DNA of 64,000 nucleotides from Acephala macrosclerotiorum (GCA_014904845.1 MU119306.1:62001-126000); one strand, 5' to 3'; counted from the stretch's first letter, positions 1-11,559 are shown. The notes: a model not told the origin generated them from the letters alone. Translations and numbers: made by a program.

Positions 1-1058
1 CTGGCTTAAGGACAACTACTTCGAAGAAAGGAATATGATAGACTGAAGACCGTGATACACACGATTCGACTAGGGCCACTGCCGCATTACATTCTATCCT
101 ACAAACATATACACGAGCTCTTCTGGCGACCCCTTTACCTCTCCCCTCTCTTCTTTTACACCTGCACCGGAAGCGACCTAATGAAGAAATGAAGAATGCT
201 ATACATAACCAAGAGAAGACGGACGGAAGGAACGGAGCTTTGGAGAGCCAGTCTCCAGGACAAAGATATTGAACCTCTCATATATCAACCGCCAGGGCGA
301 GTTTGACAGCAGGCTCGCAAGCTTGCTTGGAGAAACGAAGAAGGACCACAAGATACTTCGTGGTTCGCACACTGCATGATAATTGGCAAGGAGGGTGTAG
401 AATTCTACGGCATTGCTGCAAACACAAACTTCGAATCTACTGGCGGCAAGCAGCTTGGGTGCAAACCAGTATTGAGAGACCGCCAGATACAACAGCAACA
501 TGAGGAGCCAGTAGCCTCACACCTCGCAACAGCTGAGGGCGTTTCGCCTCTCAGCAAGTTTGGCGCACCAGGCGGGCGGACCTTGCTGCTGAAGGGATTT
601 GGATATGATTCGCAAACACACCCTGCGAGCAAGAGGCCGCAATGTCTTTCGCCTCTTCTAGTAAGCAAACGAAAGGAAACTTTTGCCAGCAAGCCAGGAG
701 ATCCCCGAGACTTTTCAGAGCTCAACAGCTTGCCCGCCCGACAACTACCAACCATCATTTGCCTGCACACGCACTAGCAAGCCTGGGCAATTATTTCATT
801 TCGTCAATCATCGCCCATCCACTCCATTACAGTCCAGCCATCTCCCAAGCGCCTCGCAACGCCATGTCAAAGGGCAAGAATGCTATGGCATCGTCCCCAT
901 GCAACATGCAAGTAATCGATCCGCTATGCACCATGTTCATACCTCATCGATCCGCCATCTCATCTCACGCGAAAAAGAAATCCATGCAATTTGTACCACC
1001 CCAACGTCTACTTCATTTCTCGTCTCTCGTCTCTCGGTGCGCCGGAAGGGGAAGGCGC
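1..1058. other. Left-edge intergenic region
   Basis: Several overlapping short open frames occur on both strands, the longest 133 codons from the ATG at 376, but none shows a recognisable domain, splice pattern or convincing composition. A short hairpin potential (CAGCAAG near 553 with CTTGCTG near 583) is visible. The right part probably contains the 3' UTR of the minus-strand gene that ends at 1059. I see no supported gene. Confidence 0.5.
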
Positions 1059-1971
1059 TTAAGCAGCAGCATCGCCCTTGAAGATATCGGGCCAGCATTT
1101 CTCCTTCGTCCAGACCTTTTGGTCGTGAGTCTCAGCGTGGACCTCGAGTTGCTTTAGGTTGGTGTTGACGATCTCCTTCTTGCAGTTGGCGCCTAGATGC
1201 GCAACACGAGTATCAGCAAGTCCACCTCAAGGACAGCAAAGACACGCTGCTCTGGTGGGACAAGAATCTCGCTCTCATCTCTGGGGCTGTATGCTGGGAA
1301 TCCGGCTAGCAGGGGTTATCCCTGGAAAAAGATCTGGCAGACTCGCTGGAGTAGCTGGTTGCCTGTACATTGGCTTCCGGCCTGCTGGCCCGTCCTGTCT
1401 GGGGCATCCTTCGCAATCAAAGGTCGGGCAAACTCGCTGGAGCGACTTCTTGGCTCAAAGCAGACTTCCTCCTTCCTAGTTCTCTACTGTCCCGAACTCC
1501 GGCAGACATCCACATCGGATGCAGCCCAGCAGACTCGCTGGAGCAGCACTTTACCTTGCCCTTCCACCACCTCTCGTCCCACCCACTGCCCACAACCCCA
1601 GAGTATACACCATAAAAAGAAACTGCACGCAACATCACCATAAAGGAGGAGACCCACAAAGACTAGTCGGCTTCGGCGCCTTAACAGGAAGACCATTCGC
1701 CTTGACCGGTGCTCTCGTACCCGCCGCCTCAGCTTTGCGGTGTTCGCGCTGGACCTGCGTTCTCTCTTATCAGCCTTGTTCTATTCACCTTCAACTCCCA
1801 TTGTCCACCCCTCCACCAATCTCTTTCCTCCCCAAGCCTACCTGTAGACTCGCAGAAGCAGAAGTAGGAAGTGGCGGGGCAACAGCAGCCTAGAGATGGG
1901 GGATCGACGGGCAGGCACTGGGGAACAGGAAGTAGGTGGGAACTGACCTTCATCTTCTTGGAGACAGGCAT
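1059..1971 (-). CDS. Small zinc-binding protein, At2g23090/DUF1909-like
   Basis: Three exons: 1971-1948, 1763-1658 and 1192-1059, giving 87 aa. The protein begins MPVSKKMKRTQVQREH, continues with a basic Ala/Lys/Pro stretch, and ends in a zinc-finger-like part with Cys-x2-Cys (CANC) followed by HAETH, then a conserved tail around KCWPDIFKG. This is the layout of the short eukaryotic At2g23090-like zinc-binding family, whose function is poorly known. Donors are GTCAGT and GTGGGT and acceptors are AAGAG and CTAG; the reading frame is kept and total length is 264 nt. The second intron is unusually long for this window (465 nt) and contains a threefold sequence repeat. The start is fixed by the conserved MPVSKK. 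Family call is confident; role unknown. Confidence 0.85.
1338..1543. repeat. Threefold intronic repeat (CAGACTCGCTGGAG)
   Basis: Three near-identical 14-mers lie at 1338-1351, 1429-1442 (one mismatch) and 1530-1543, spaced 91 and 101 bp, inside the long second intron of the small zinc-binding protein gene. Flanks share only weaker similarity (CAGC/GGC context). On the transcript the motif reads CTCCAGCGAGTCTG. Confidence 0.8.
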
Positions 1972-2862
1972 CTTGACTTTGTTTTTTCGGCGTTTGGGTT
2001 GTATTTGCTTTGTTATAGAAGAGAGGCGGGGTGAAGGTCTCGCGATCGATTGTGTTTTTTGTTTTCGCAGTCGGTCAAAATTCAGTGACAAAGGCTGTTC
2101 AAGGGTCTGGTTTGGCGAGACGCTAAGTTTAAGCTTATTTGCTCGGGGATTGCCTTATCGCCGATGGAAGGAAGATTGAATGGAAGGGAACAATGTTGAG
2201 TTGATCGAGGTGGGATTGGACTAAAAGCAAAAGTAGATGATTTATTGCTGTAGGTATGAACAATTCACGTATTACATGTAACGCATATGAGATGCCAGTT
2301 TAGAACCATCAATTCATCGAATCCGTCCCGGCAAGGCTCTGTTACAATGGACTAGTACCATCGAAGATTAGCCATTCCAGCGCTAGCAATACAAATACAG
2401 ATATCAGACACATCTCTTCGTCCCATCTCAGTCTCATCAACTCATGCACACATCCCGCCCGCTGCGTTAGGCACAAATGATAGCCATCCCCATGCGAAAA
2501 AAGTCCCAAGCCAGATGTTCACTCAGAGACCAGACCTTAAAAGGGAATATGCTAATGTTGAAACGCCAGTATTCCGCCCAAGAATCCATGTATCGCGCAT
2601 AATGAAACGAGAGGATGGTCTAAGCCGAGATTTATGTTGGTCTTGCGTAGGTCGCTCGAGGGTTGAAAAGCTTGTTTGTCGTATTCGTAGCGCGAGATGC
2701 CCTGACCTCTCCTCGATCACAAGAGGCCGTTCAACCATCTTATGCCAAACGCATATTACCATAAGCCTTTCTAGATGTACCAGATATGGACCTGAATGAT
2801 CAGTACAGATGGATGCCCTCCAAGATAATTGTCATGGTGTCGTCGATTCGCCACTCATCTCT
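1972..2862. other. Intergenic region between zinc-binding gene and phosphatase gene
   Basis: The left part is the promoter and 5' UTR of the minus-strand gene starting at 1971; the right part is the 3' UTR of the phosphatase gene. Short frames of up to 94 codons are unsupported. Nothing else is recognised. Confidence 0.5.
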
Positions 2863-4533
2863 CTATACGCTCTGTGGGATAAAACCAGAAGGCGGTGGAC
2901 TGTTTAGCATGCTGTTACGCTTGTTTCGACTCTTCTTCATCTGGCTCTTGAGAGCGCTCGAATCCAAAGGCTTCAGAAGTTCGAAGCTGCACAGCAGCTC
3001 GGTCGAAACACTCATGACAGCACCATAGTTGTCGAACTCGCCGCAGTAATTAGGTGCTGAAAAGACCGTCACAAGAATTCGATCTTCGAAAAACTCGTAT
3101 CCATCTTCAACAACCATATGTGCTCGGCAGACTAGGTCGAAGTCGTGTCTGGACAGGAAGTCCGTTATAACCTTCTTGCCAAAGGAGTAGCTGACACCTC
3201 GTTCGCTAGTCTCCCAGTCTTTCTCTTGATCTGCGGGGTCAGACCAAAGGAGATCGTTCAGGAGACCATAGTCTGGCACATCGGTCGGTCGTGCAATGTT
3301 TCGGATATCGTCCATGTGGCTAAGGGCAGGGGAAAGTCCGCCGTGTACGCAGAAGATCTTTCCTGCAACAATAGCGGCAATGGGAAGCTATATCAATTTT
3401 CAGCTACAATTTTTATCGGCGTCATTTGGGGAACTTACACAATTGAATGTATCGACAAACGTCTTCCAAATCTTCACGTTGCATCTCCGCTTACATTCGT
3501 CATAAAATCCATACACCCTAGTGACATTCGCGCATTCGTGGTTGCCTCTCAGCAAGAAGAAGTTCTCGGGGTACTTGATCTTATAGCACATGAGCAGCAA
3601 TATCGTTTCCAAAGAATGCTTCCCTCTGTCCACATAGTCTCCCAGGAACAGAAAGTTGGAGGAAGGCGGGAAGCCACACATCTCAAACATTCGGATCAGA
3701 TCGGAGTACTGTCCGTGGATGTCGCCCACGATCTTCACAGGTGCCTCTAATTCGATCAAAGGTGGCTGTTCCAACAGAATTTCCCTGACTCGGGAGCATA
3801 TAGAGGTGATTTCCGCGTTTCTGAGAACAACACCCTTCGTACTCTTCCCAGCGTATCCTGCATCCAAGAGTCGCTTGATATAATCGTCGATGTCTGAATC
3901 CTTCAGATCTCCCATAGCCATGGATAATGATCCTGGTGTGCCATCTTGTTCGGGTGCCGATTCCAAGGCGTCTTGTGTGATTGGGTTGATTGTATTCGCT
4001 CTCTTAACAAGGATGGATGCACCAGCTGCCTGCGGATGTATATGTGGATTCGTTCCTCCAGATGGAGGCTGATCCGAGACGTGGTCAACCTCTCCGCTTC
4101 GTTGTGCTGCATCTACGTCATGATGCCCTGCTTTCATAGAAGCCGATTGAATCGGGGATGGGGGAGGCTCCGGGTCATCTAGGGCCGCGGTGCCATCTGG
4201 TGATTCTGCGTCAGGAGATGTTGGCGACGAGACTGGGGAGTCTTCGGCATTCAGTGGGGGACCCGAACGAGCACTTTTCCCAGACTTCACTGACGCAGCG
4301 TCTGACCGATCTGCAGCCGCTTCACCATTGACCAAGCCTGATGTGGAGTTTCGCGGACTGTCCGTTTTGCCTCGGATTTTAGAGCCTAGAGAGGAGCGGA
4401 ATGATCGCGTCGATTCTTTGGTATCCGCCTTGCTGAATGATGGGTATGATTGTAGGTTGTCACCGAGTGACGTCTGCGATGCACCGCCTTTGGGTGAATT
4501 CGCTCCAGAGCCTTTGGAGGGTTGATTCCCCAT
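2863..4533 (-). CDS. PPZ1: Ser/Thr protein phosphatase, PPZ-type
   Basis: Two exons, 4533-3439 and 3387-2863, giving 539 aa. A Ser-rich, low-complexity N-terminal half (about residues 1-215) precedes a full PP1-class catalytic domain with the metal and catalytic motifs GDIHGQ, GDYVDRG and RGNHE, then CVHGGLSP after the intron, and [11 protein letters not shown] near the end. PPZ phosphatases are the fungal PP1 relatives with such long N-terminal extensions; in yeast they act in cation homeostasis and cell-wall integrity. The start at 4533 gives MGNQPSKG, a typical N-myristoylation sequence; the upstream in-frame codon is not ATG. The 51-nt intron uses donor GTAAGT and acceptor ATAG and splits the domain between [10 protein letters not shown] and LPIAAIV. 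High confidence in family and intron. Confidence 0.95.
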
Positions 4534-4746
4534 ATTCACAGGCCGTGTATAATATATGCACTATAGTTTCTTCGGTGGGTGAAGATTCGCAGAAGTTGGA
4601 GGCTTCCCACTCAGCTGAGCCTGCAATTTTGTATTTTCACTGTCGGTCCTAAGATGGAGATATGGACGTAGAGAGGGGTTCTCGGAGATATGCCGTTCGG
4701 GATTGATCGAGGCTGATCTGCCTGAAGGCTTATGTTCGTCTTCTCG

Positions 4747-5513
4747 TCAAATGCTTGTATTTCTCAATTGAAGGGCAGTATCGACTGCGCGATTGAATGT
4801 CGTCGTGAAGTTAGTGTCGTTTTTCGGCTTCGCAGGGATTGGAAATCTAGAGTACTGAGTCACAAATTTTGTAAGCACATGTGCAGAATATAGTTCCAGA
4901 ACAAGTTGCAATTGTCGACAGACAACGCGCATAGGAATCGAATTTTCTTTTGGACTTTGAGGAAGGAGCTCGCCGAGTAGGCTAGGATAGAAGAGTCTAT
5001 GCATCAAGGGTCACATGTGCGTAGAAAAGGAACGAACCTGGGGCAACGTGAACGACTGTCAAGATCGAGGCATTCGTGTACCAATGAGCTATTCCTGCTA
5101 ACCGCGCACCGTTCGAATGGTCGATGCGACGTTCCACGAAACGGTGTTGCTCTTGCGTAAGGCTGCTGTGAGCGAGAATTGTGGGGGTCGTGGTTGTCGT
5201 CAGAGAGAGGCCTTGTTGCACGCGAGGAGGCTCAATACTAGAGACCCGCGGGAATGAATTGGGCGTCGCAGAGATAGTGAAGAGTATATCCTCAATAGCG
5301 AGAGTTCGTGAACCTTCGTCGAACAGTAAGTCAGGGGTTGTGATGATCAGCAGTCGAGGCTGAAGTTGACTCTTGCTCGTTGGCGATGACAGCGGTTGCC
5401 TTCGTAGCCTTAGCGCGAAATGACAAGGGTGTGGGAAGTCCGTCTGGGATTTCAACCTCGATGCAACTTCTCAAAAACAACAAATTCTGATCAACATCAA
5501 GTGTTGTCAACAA
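4747..5513 (-). CDS. Weak hypothetical protein gene, probably spliced
   Basis: Three overlapping open stretches on the minus strand (about 5513-5331, 5400-5043 and 4990-4747) have protein-like composition. They can be linked by plausible signals: an acceptor ACTTCAG near 5360, a donor AGGTTCGT near 5040, and an acceptor ATCCTAG near 4982. No ATG lies at the head of the first stretch, so the first exon is not resolved. I recognise no domain. It sits about 210 bp upstream of, and in the same direction as, the phosphatase gene. It could also be a 5' leader region of that gene or chance frames. Confidence 0.3.
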
Positions 5514-6148
5514 CCATCTACTATTGTGATTAGATGTTTTCCTTGTATTTGACGGGGCCTATGTCGAAAATGGATGTAGTTTATCCTTCATCGTGAGATC
5601 ATACATCACGGATTCAACAGGACACGATTTAACAAAATGCATTGTTCCATTCATATGATTTTTGCTTTTGCTTCTTATTTTGTTAGTAATTACGATCCAA
5701 TCTCGCATAGCATATAATCCTTTAGTATTCCGCACACTGTGTGTTGTATTGCCACTTGCTCATTATCCCTTCCACACCATAAGTGTACCCCCCAAGATTT
5801 TGATCTAATTGGCATACAGATGTGGGTCGGGACAGCCATCGCTTCGCTTGCGCATTGACCAGATCATTCAATTATAGCGAATTGAAGGCCAAGAAAGTTG
5901 CATTCCGATCCATTTCTGTACAACTTTTCGCCAAGTCTCGTGAGGGTGCATCTATGATGTGGAAGGGATATCCAATTGCCCTCATTTCTTGCCTGATCGA
6001 CAGAAATGAAGCAGACTATGTGCTTCGTCCCCTGACAAATCATGGGCTCAATGGGGCGTCTCACTTCTTTCTGGGCTTTGCTCAAGGAGGTATCGTAAGA
6101 GAGTAGAGTATAAGAGAAGGGAAAGCCGGCGAAAATTGGCGGGAGGAT
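5514..6148. other. Intergenic, AT-richer
   Basis: No frame with recognisable content. An open stretch on the plus strand at 5822-6106 has no family match that I can see. A promoter for genes on either side may be present but is not distinguishable. Confidence 0.4.
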
Positions 6149-6850
6149 TTGGAACAGGACCGGAAAAAGAACCAACAGACACGACCTACGACATTTGAAC
6201 GATTTCCAGAACTCCTAAACGAGATTCAGCTCTTAATCATTCGCTTCGCACACTTGGTTCCAAGAGCCGTAGAAGTTCAATGGCCTCGACTTATCACCGA
6301 GCCCTCGGTACCCGTTATTCCCTTCCCTGGCATGCGCGGTGCATTTTATGATGAGTGCGCGAACACCAACTCGAAGAGAAGCCCTTGGGCAAAGCCTCCT
6401 GCCCTCCTTGAGGTGTCCAAGAAATTTCGCGCCGAAGGCGAAGAGATAGGACTTTTGACTTTAGGATTCTCAATGGGCGGAAACAAGTACAAGCATCGCA
6501 TTCGATTCAACTTCGATTCAACTTCGACTTTGACCCTTTGATTCTTCCAAGTTGATGGCTGGGTTCCTAGAAAAGACCTTGATATCCGAGAAAGAAAAAG
6601 TCCAACGGCTGGTGATGGTCATAGACGATACGACTTACTTCGGGATGGATAAATTCGGAATGGGTTTAGCAAAACAGGTTCTCTCTATGAAAGGTCTGAT
6701 GGAAAGTGGCAAGCTGATGCATCGTTGCTCGATCAGCAGATTCAAAAGCGCGGCCCCAAAGGCCAAGATCCTCCGGCTCTCGAGGCATATTTTACCACAG
6801 ACAGACCATTCGAGAATTATGAAGATGAATCTCCCGTGTTTCCTCTAAAA
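6149..6850 (+). pseudogene. Broken 2EXR-domain gene
   Basis: The open frame 6149-6541 contains TTFERFPELLNEIQLLII, the start of the 2EXR (F-box-like) domain common in leotiomycete and sordariomycete proteins, followed by LVPRAVEVQWPR. No ATG opens this frame. An exact 11-bp tandem duplication (CGATTCAACTT at 6503-6513 and 6514-6524) shifts the frame; removing one copy would read through a more natural RFNFDFDPLILP. Further coding-like sequence continues in another frame at 6552-6848 (EKEKVQRLVMVIDD). Missing start, duplication and frame change together suggest a decayed gene. An unrecognised intron near 6540 is a weaker alternative. Confidence 0.6.
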
Positions 6851-8046
6851 CACAACATGAAAATCGGTCCATGTAATGCAGCCCTGCTTCAAGGAAAACA
6901 TTTCGCCCAAACTTGAACCCATACAGCTTATCGGCAAACAATTCCATGCCGGTATGAGAAGAGATGCGCGGCTCAAGAGGGTACAACTTTGCTCTACATT
7001 TATGGGAGGATTAGACGCTGCATTTTGGGGAATGGCTCGCCTCAGAAGAGGATAAGGAAAGGTGGTATAGGAGCGGCAAAGAATGGGTTCCTTCTGATTC
7101 CAACATGGGATCCATACCATAAACGCTTGGATCATACCTGCAAAGCTTAAATACAAGTAGCATTACAATACGAGCGTCATCAACCGAATGCAGTATCAAA
7201 GCTTTCGCCTGAGTCGTCTCAGTGAGTGGGGTGGAAGCACGTGAAATCTAAGCTTCTTCTGGACATCCAAAATCTCCACCGTCGATGATTTGCCGGCCGA
7301 CAAAATCTTGCAAAAATCTGAAACGCTTCGACTCCGCAAAATACGAATCTCCTCATACGCGTTCGCGTCGTCTCCCAAAGCCTCATCCAGCCACCCACCA
7401 AGTGATAAGAGCCCTCCGGCTTGCGTAGTCAGGTTGATTTCTCCCTCCTTCGACGAATAGCTTGTCATGAATGCCTCAAAAAGCGGGGCCATCGGCTCAC
7501 CCGCCACGCTGGCGGAATAAAAATAGATGCGCTGCAGGGCTAGCAACCATTAGCCGCATCGGGTTACAATGTGTTTGAGATATGGTGATCCTCAGGGACG
7601 ACTGTTGGCCATGACAACAACAAACGAACACAGCAACCTCATCAACCAAGGAAAAGACTGATATAAAAAAGCGCCTTGGCGCATCAACATCAATTTGAAC
7701 CTCGAGGAGAATTTCTGTTCCATTTTTCCTCCGAATTCTACCCCAAAGACTGTTGTTCTCGGTCAGGATCAACTTCGGAGTTTTCGTCTGACTCAGCCAC
7801 AGTACCAACCAAGACCCTGTGCTCCAGCTGCGGCCCGACGAATTGAGGTCTGCTGCTGCGCCTCCTCGTTGAGAGTCCCCTTCTTCATAAAGGCGCGTTT
7901 CGCCTTACGAGAACTTCTCCATCCTGCAGCAACACCGTTCACCCAACACCTTCAGATTTGATTTTCATCATCGCGACAACATCAGATTGTCAACACCACA
8001 TTCGTTCGACTACAAACATTTAATCGCTCAGTCTCCTCCTTCCATC
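6851..8046. other. Intergenic region upstream of SUR7-family gene
   Basis: Minus-strand frames at 7546-7196 and 7808-7497 have fair composition but no ATG at their start and no family I recognise. The last few hundred bases carry CT-rich tracts and CAAC/ACACC sequence typical of a fungal 5' UTR for the gene starting at 8047. Confidence 0.4.
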
Positions 8047-9072
8047 ATGGGTTTTGGACGCTTCATATGTGTCGGGCTGCCGTTTGGCTTGACTTTGGCC
8101 AGCCTGGTATGCATTCTCATCAGCATGCTCGCAGGAATTACGAACAAGAACCTGGACATGTTCGAGGTCAAGACACAGAACCTCTCGATCTCCTCATCCG
8201 ATCTCACGAACCTCGAGAACCTCGTCAAGAGAGCTGCAGCCCCAGAAGACCACTTCTCAGGCATGACTGTTAATGCTCTGACCAACGCGGCTGCAAGCGC
8301 CTCATCCTCTATCAACATCACCGCCACGGATCTCGGTCTCGCAGACTCCTACAAGGTTTCTCTCTGGAACTACTGCTCAACCACTGGTTCCAAGACCAAC
8401 TGCACAGCAGCAAAGTTCAACTGGGCAGCCTCAGCACTCAACACCACAGCAATCGAGAAGCTAGCCTCGTCTACCTCCGGCGTGACCGTCACCCTCCCCA
8501 AATCCTTGACCAGCGCACTCAAGACCTTCACCGTCTTCGAAAAATGGACAGAGATCGTCTACATTATCGCAGTCCTAACCTGCGCCTTCGAAATCTTCCT
8601 CTCCCTCTTCGCCTTCTGCTCCCGTGCCGGCTCCTGCATCACTTTCCTAATTTCCGGCCTCTCCACAACCACAATCATCGCCGCCTCAATCATGGCCACC
8701 GTCCAAGTCTCCATCGTCACCGCCTCCATCGAGTCCGTCACCAAAGCCTACGGTGTGAAAGCCAGCATCAACACCTCCTTCCTCGCCACCACCTGGCTCG
8801 CAGTCGTATTTTCCATCGCTAGCGGTTTCTTCTGGATGTTCACCATCTGCTGCTGTGCATCTGATCACCACAGCAAGAAATCTCGCAGCCGTGGTGGTGA
8901 TGACGCTGAGAAACTCATCCCAACTGGAGCATACCAACGCGTTCACGACGATCATACCGGATATCCTCAGCAAACTGGTGTATACAACAACCAGGCGTAT
9001 GCTACTCCAGCGCATAATGTGAAGGCAGAGAGAGGTGGTGCTTATGAGCCTTATAGCCATAGCGCTATCTAA
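8047..9072 (+). CDS. SUR7/PalI-family plasma-membrane protein
   Basis: A single exon of 341 aa. The N-terminus MGFGRFICVGLPFGLTLASL is a first membrane segment (about residues 7-28). It is followed by an extracellular loop with the family Cys motif WNYCSTTGSKTNC, then three further hydrophobic segments (about 175-200, 205-235 and 255-285). A hydrophilic cytoplasmic tail is rich in Tyr, Gln and His. SUR7/PalI proteins are four-pass proteins; SUR7 marks eisosome (MCC) domains and PalI acts in alkaline-pH sensing. This tail is short, so a SUR7-like role is more likely. The frame is open upstream to 7987 but without an ATG, so 8047 is the start. No intron is needed. Confidence 0.9.
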   Translation: MGFGRFICVGLPFGLTLASLVCILISMLAGITNKNLDMFEVKTQNLSISSSDLTNLENLVKRAAAPEDHFSGMTVNALTNAAASASSSINITATDLGLADSYKVSLWNYCSTTGSKTNCTAAKFNWAASALNTTAIEKLASSTSGVTVTLPKSLTSALKTFTVFEKWTEIVYIIAVLTCAFEIFLSLFAFCSRAGSCITFLISGLSTTTIIAASIMATVQVSIVTASIESVTKAYGVKASINTSFLATTWLAVVFSIASGFFWMFTICCCASDHHSKKSRSRGGDDAEKLIPTGAYQRVHDDHTGYPQQTGVYNNQAYATPAHNVKAERGGAYEPYSHSAI

Positions 9073-9900
9073 GGTGGCAGGATGGATACTGGTATACAAC
9101 TTTCTTTAATGTCTACAAAGGGGAGGCTGCAGATACAGATGGGACGAAGATGCCTGAATCTTAGCGTGCATTTGCCGGCGTTCTACGGATCTGGGTATTG
9201 AACGATGAGGATTAGGTGGTTGAATATGTGTATGTCTACTATGAAAATGATCAATAGGGTGGGAAATGGTAGCTAGCTCGCGAAGATGTTGATAGAATGA
9301 TACCCCGTACATTCTGCCTCCAGTCCCCCTCTCCCTCAATTATGCCCTGTCTACTCTCTCCTCTACCTCTCACGATATCATCCCCAAATCAAACATCCAG
9401 ATCGTTCCCTCGCTTCAAGTAAAGCTTATTCCATCGGTGCTTACACCCCATCCATCCTCTTTCAGCCACGCCTCCATCCACCGGAAAATTATCCAATCAG
9501 ACAATGGGATCTCACCTCATCTTCCCACCATGCAATCATCTTTCAGCCAAGCCTTTGCTCGGAATTTCCGCCAGCCATGTTTCGCTGAGCTTATTTTCAC
9601 GTACAGATTATTTCGGTTTGCTTGTGGAGCGGTCGGCCCACGATGATTGAGTGTCACTGTTCGCGCTTGTGCTTACGGCAGTGCCATTTGGGGGTTTGTG
9701 CGCTTGATGATTTGAAGCGAAGGGGAAGAGGAAGGATTGTGGCTTGGCGCTTCCGCTTCTGCAATTTCACGACAGATTTTCCTTTTTCAGCCAATGGTGG
9801 AAGATGAAATTGGGAAGGAGCGGCCGACGCGTCTGTGGCGTGAAAGAGCTGGCGGGGAGGTGAATCCTCCTTGCGGCACGATTGCAACCGCCGGGGAGAC
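9073..9900. other. Intergenic region downstream of SUR7-family gene
   Basis: 3' flank of the SUR7-family gene. Pyrimidine-rich stretch at about 9310-9450. No supported gene. Confidence 0.5.
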
Positions 9901-9959
9901 CAGTTGGTCCTGAGAAGAGTGGGCTGGTCCTCAGTGAAGACGCCGATTGAGATTAAATG

Positions 9960-9975
9960 AGAAGGTATAAATGCC
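9960..9975 (+). promoter_or_regulatory. TATA box, array unit 1
   Basis: GAAGGTATAAATGCCCC; followed 30-40 bp later by TCTACGAAGAGCCATG, where an ATG opens a 68-codon frame (10001-10207). Confidence 0.6.
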
Positions 9976-10564
9976 CCTTCTATATCTTCTACGAAGAGCC
10001 ATGCATACGGAGAGCTCGCAGAATTCCTTTGTACGGAGTAATGGTCTTTGTGGTAGGGTTCCCCCGCAGCCCCGGTTGTGTGCGTCTCTTTGTTCTTGTT
10101 CGAGGTTGCGGATCCTTCCTCGTTTGATTGAAATAATTTGCCTCAGTTCGGGGAGGAAGGGGGGATTCCTACTTCTTGATCTGAGATCCTTCGCTGACAT
10201 TTTATAAATTTGCTGCCACGATGAGATCCTGTTCCCTAGACGGGAATTGGACAGGATTCAAGCAGATACTCGGTGCTTCAATTCAATTGCACGAATTATC
10301 TTGACATTTGTTTCAAACGATGTTGTGACGGCCGTGGAGTGCCCATGCCGATGCTACAAAGCTGCTCTCAGACCTTTCTTCCTTCCTTCCTTTGGAGGTG
10401 CTCCTGTGATTCAGCTCCACTGTGTTGCAGACTGCAGGGAGGCCGCCCGACTTCATACTCCTGTTCAGCAAGCCACATTACATCCTAACGCTACCATAGG
10501 TCTCGTAAGGGAAGTCAAGCAAGTATCTACTTGCGAAAGGAATCTGAACTGAATTGTTAACCAG

Positions 10565-10582
10565 TGAGGGGTATAAATACTC
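10565..10582 (+). promoter_or_regulatory. TATA box, array unit 2
   Basis: TGAGGGGTATAAATACTCC; the transcribed part would be interrupted by the insertion at 10622. Confidence 0.6.
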
Positions 10583-10621
10583 CTCCAACCTGTTCGTTAA
10601 CCAAGTGAGAACACGACAATA

Positions 10622-11036
10622 GTCATAACCCGGTTTGAGATCCAGAGGCGAGATGACACGAGGTACATTCAGGCCTTAAATGAAGGTAACAACCACCTAA
10701 TCGACCTAGCGGCAGAGTGGGCAGGACTAGATGAGGAAGGTTTCCTGGCCGCGATCTTCATCAACGATTGGACCTCAGCGGCCACAACCAGCGTCATGCC
10801 AGAACGAGCACCGAGACTTGCGGGAAACTCCAATACCGTCTGTGGCATCTTCATCAGAGACTCATAAAATAAGGCTCTGAGAAAGAAGATGGTCGACACA
10901 GGAAAGTCCCCGGCACAGCTGGGGTTTAAGCTCCACCCAGCACGGAAGAGAGGTCAGCCGGTGTTCTTGAAGGTCGTCCCCGCGACGTTGAAGACCAAGA
11001 AGGAATTCGTATGTAAAAAATGGTCATAACCCGGTT
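10622..11036 (+). mobile_element. 401-bp insertion flanked by 14-bp direct repeats
   Basis: GTCATAACCCGGTT occurs at 10622-10635 and again at 11023-11036. Between them lies sequence absent from the other array units, and its length accounts exactly for this unit being about 400 bp longer than its neighbours. The insert is coding-like: from about 10631 one frame stays open for about 75 codons (NNHLIDLAAEWAGL, then FLAAIFINDW). It has one TAA at about 10865, then continues with KMVDTGKSPAQLGFKLHP to the end. It ends with an A-rich AAAAAATG directly before the second repeat. This looks like a target-site duplication around a retrocopy or short retroelement. I do not recognise the protein. Confidence 0.5.
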
Positions 11037-11559
11037 CATGGGTTCGGTCCCTCGTCTCAATCCTTTCTCTTCTGCTCCTCAGTCGAGGGACAATGGCCAG
11101 GTTGCTAATTTCCACATGACGAGGCAAGGGCGGGGTACCTCCCCGTGCGTTTGGTGTCTTTAGTCCATCACCTTCGTTGTCATTTCACGAACTTACCATC
11201 ATCTTCTATGTCTTTAGTCAAGTATGGAAGGTGGAAAGACACTAGGATCTATTATTTTGCTTTCAAGTAATATTCTTATCAGACAACCCTTGCAGCGGCC
11301 CTGAAGGGTCCAGTCATCTAATCGATGGTTGCAACTACGGTATGCTCTGACTTTCCTCCTACATGAGCATGGCCTATTGCAGACGACAAACTCATGGTCC
11401 TGCCTGCAACCCACGGAAGATGACTCGCTTTTATGCTCCCCCGCGGGAAGCAATTTCATTTTCCATCCCTGCCTTGAAAAGCTGGCGAGGCTCGAGAGCC
11501 GTGCGAGAGAATCCCAATTTGCAAGAGAAAAATTGTAAGCTGAATTGCATTTGTGAGGG

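Noticed and set aside
376..777. 133-codon ORF with ATG near the left edge
   Set aside because: Overlaps other frames of similar length on both strands; low-complexity composition and no domain.
7196..7808. Two minus-strand ORFs upstream of the SUR7-family gene
   Set aside because: Neither begins with ATG, no family is recognised, and no splice solution joins them convincingly.
10001..10207. Small ORF after the first array TATA box
   Set aside because: Its length is not kept in the other units; only a few residues resemble unit 3, so I do not call it a gene.
11030..11065. tRNA or Pol III box B-like sequence (GGTTCGGTCCC)
   Set aside because: No cloverleaf or box A can be formed; similar blocks in other units match the consensus poorly.
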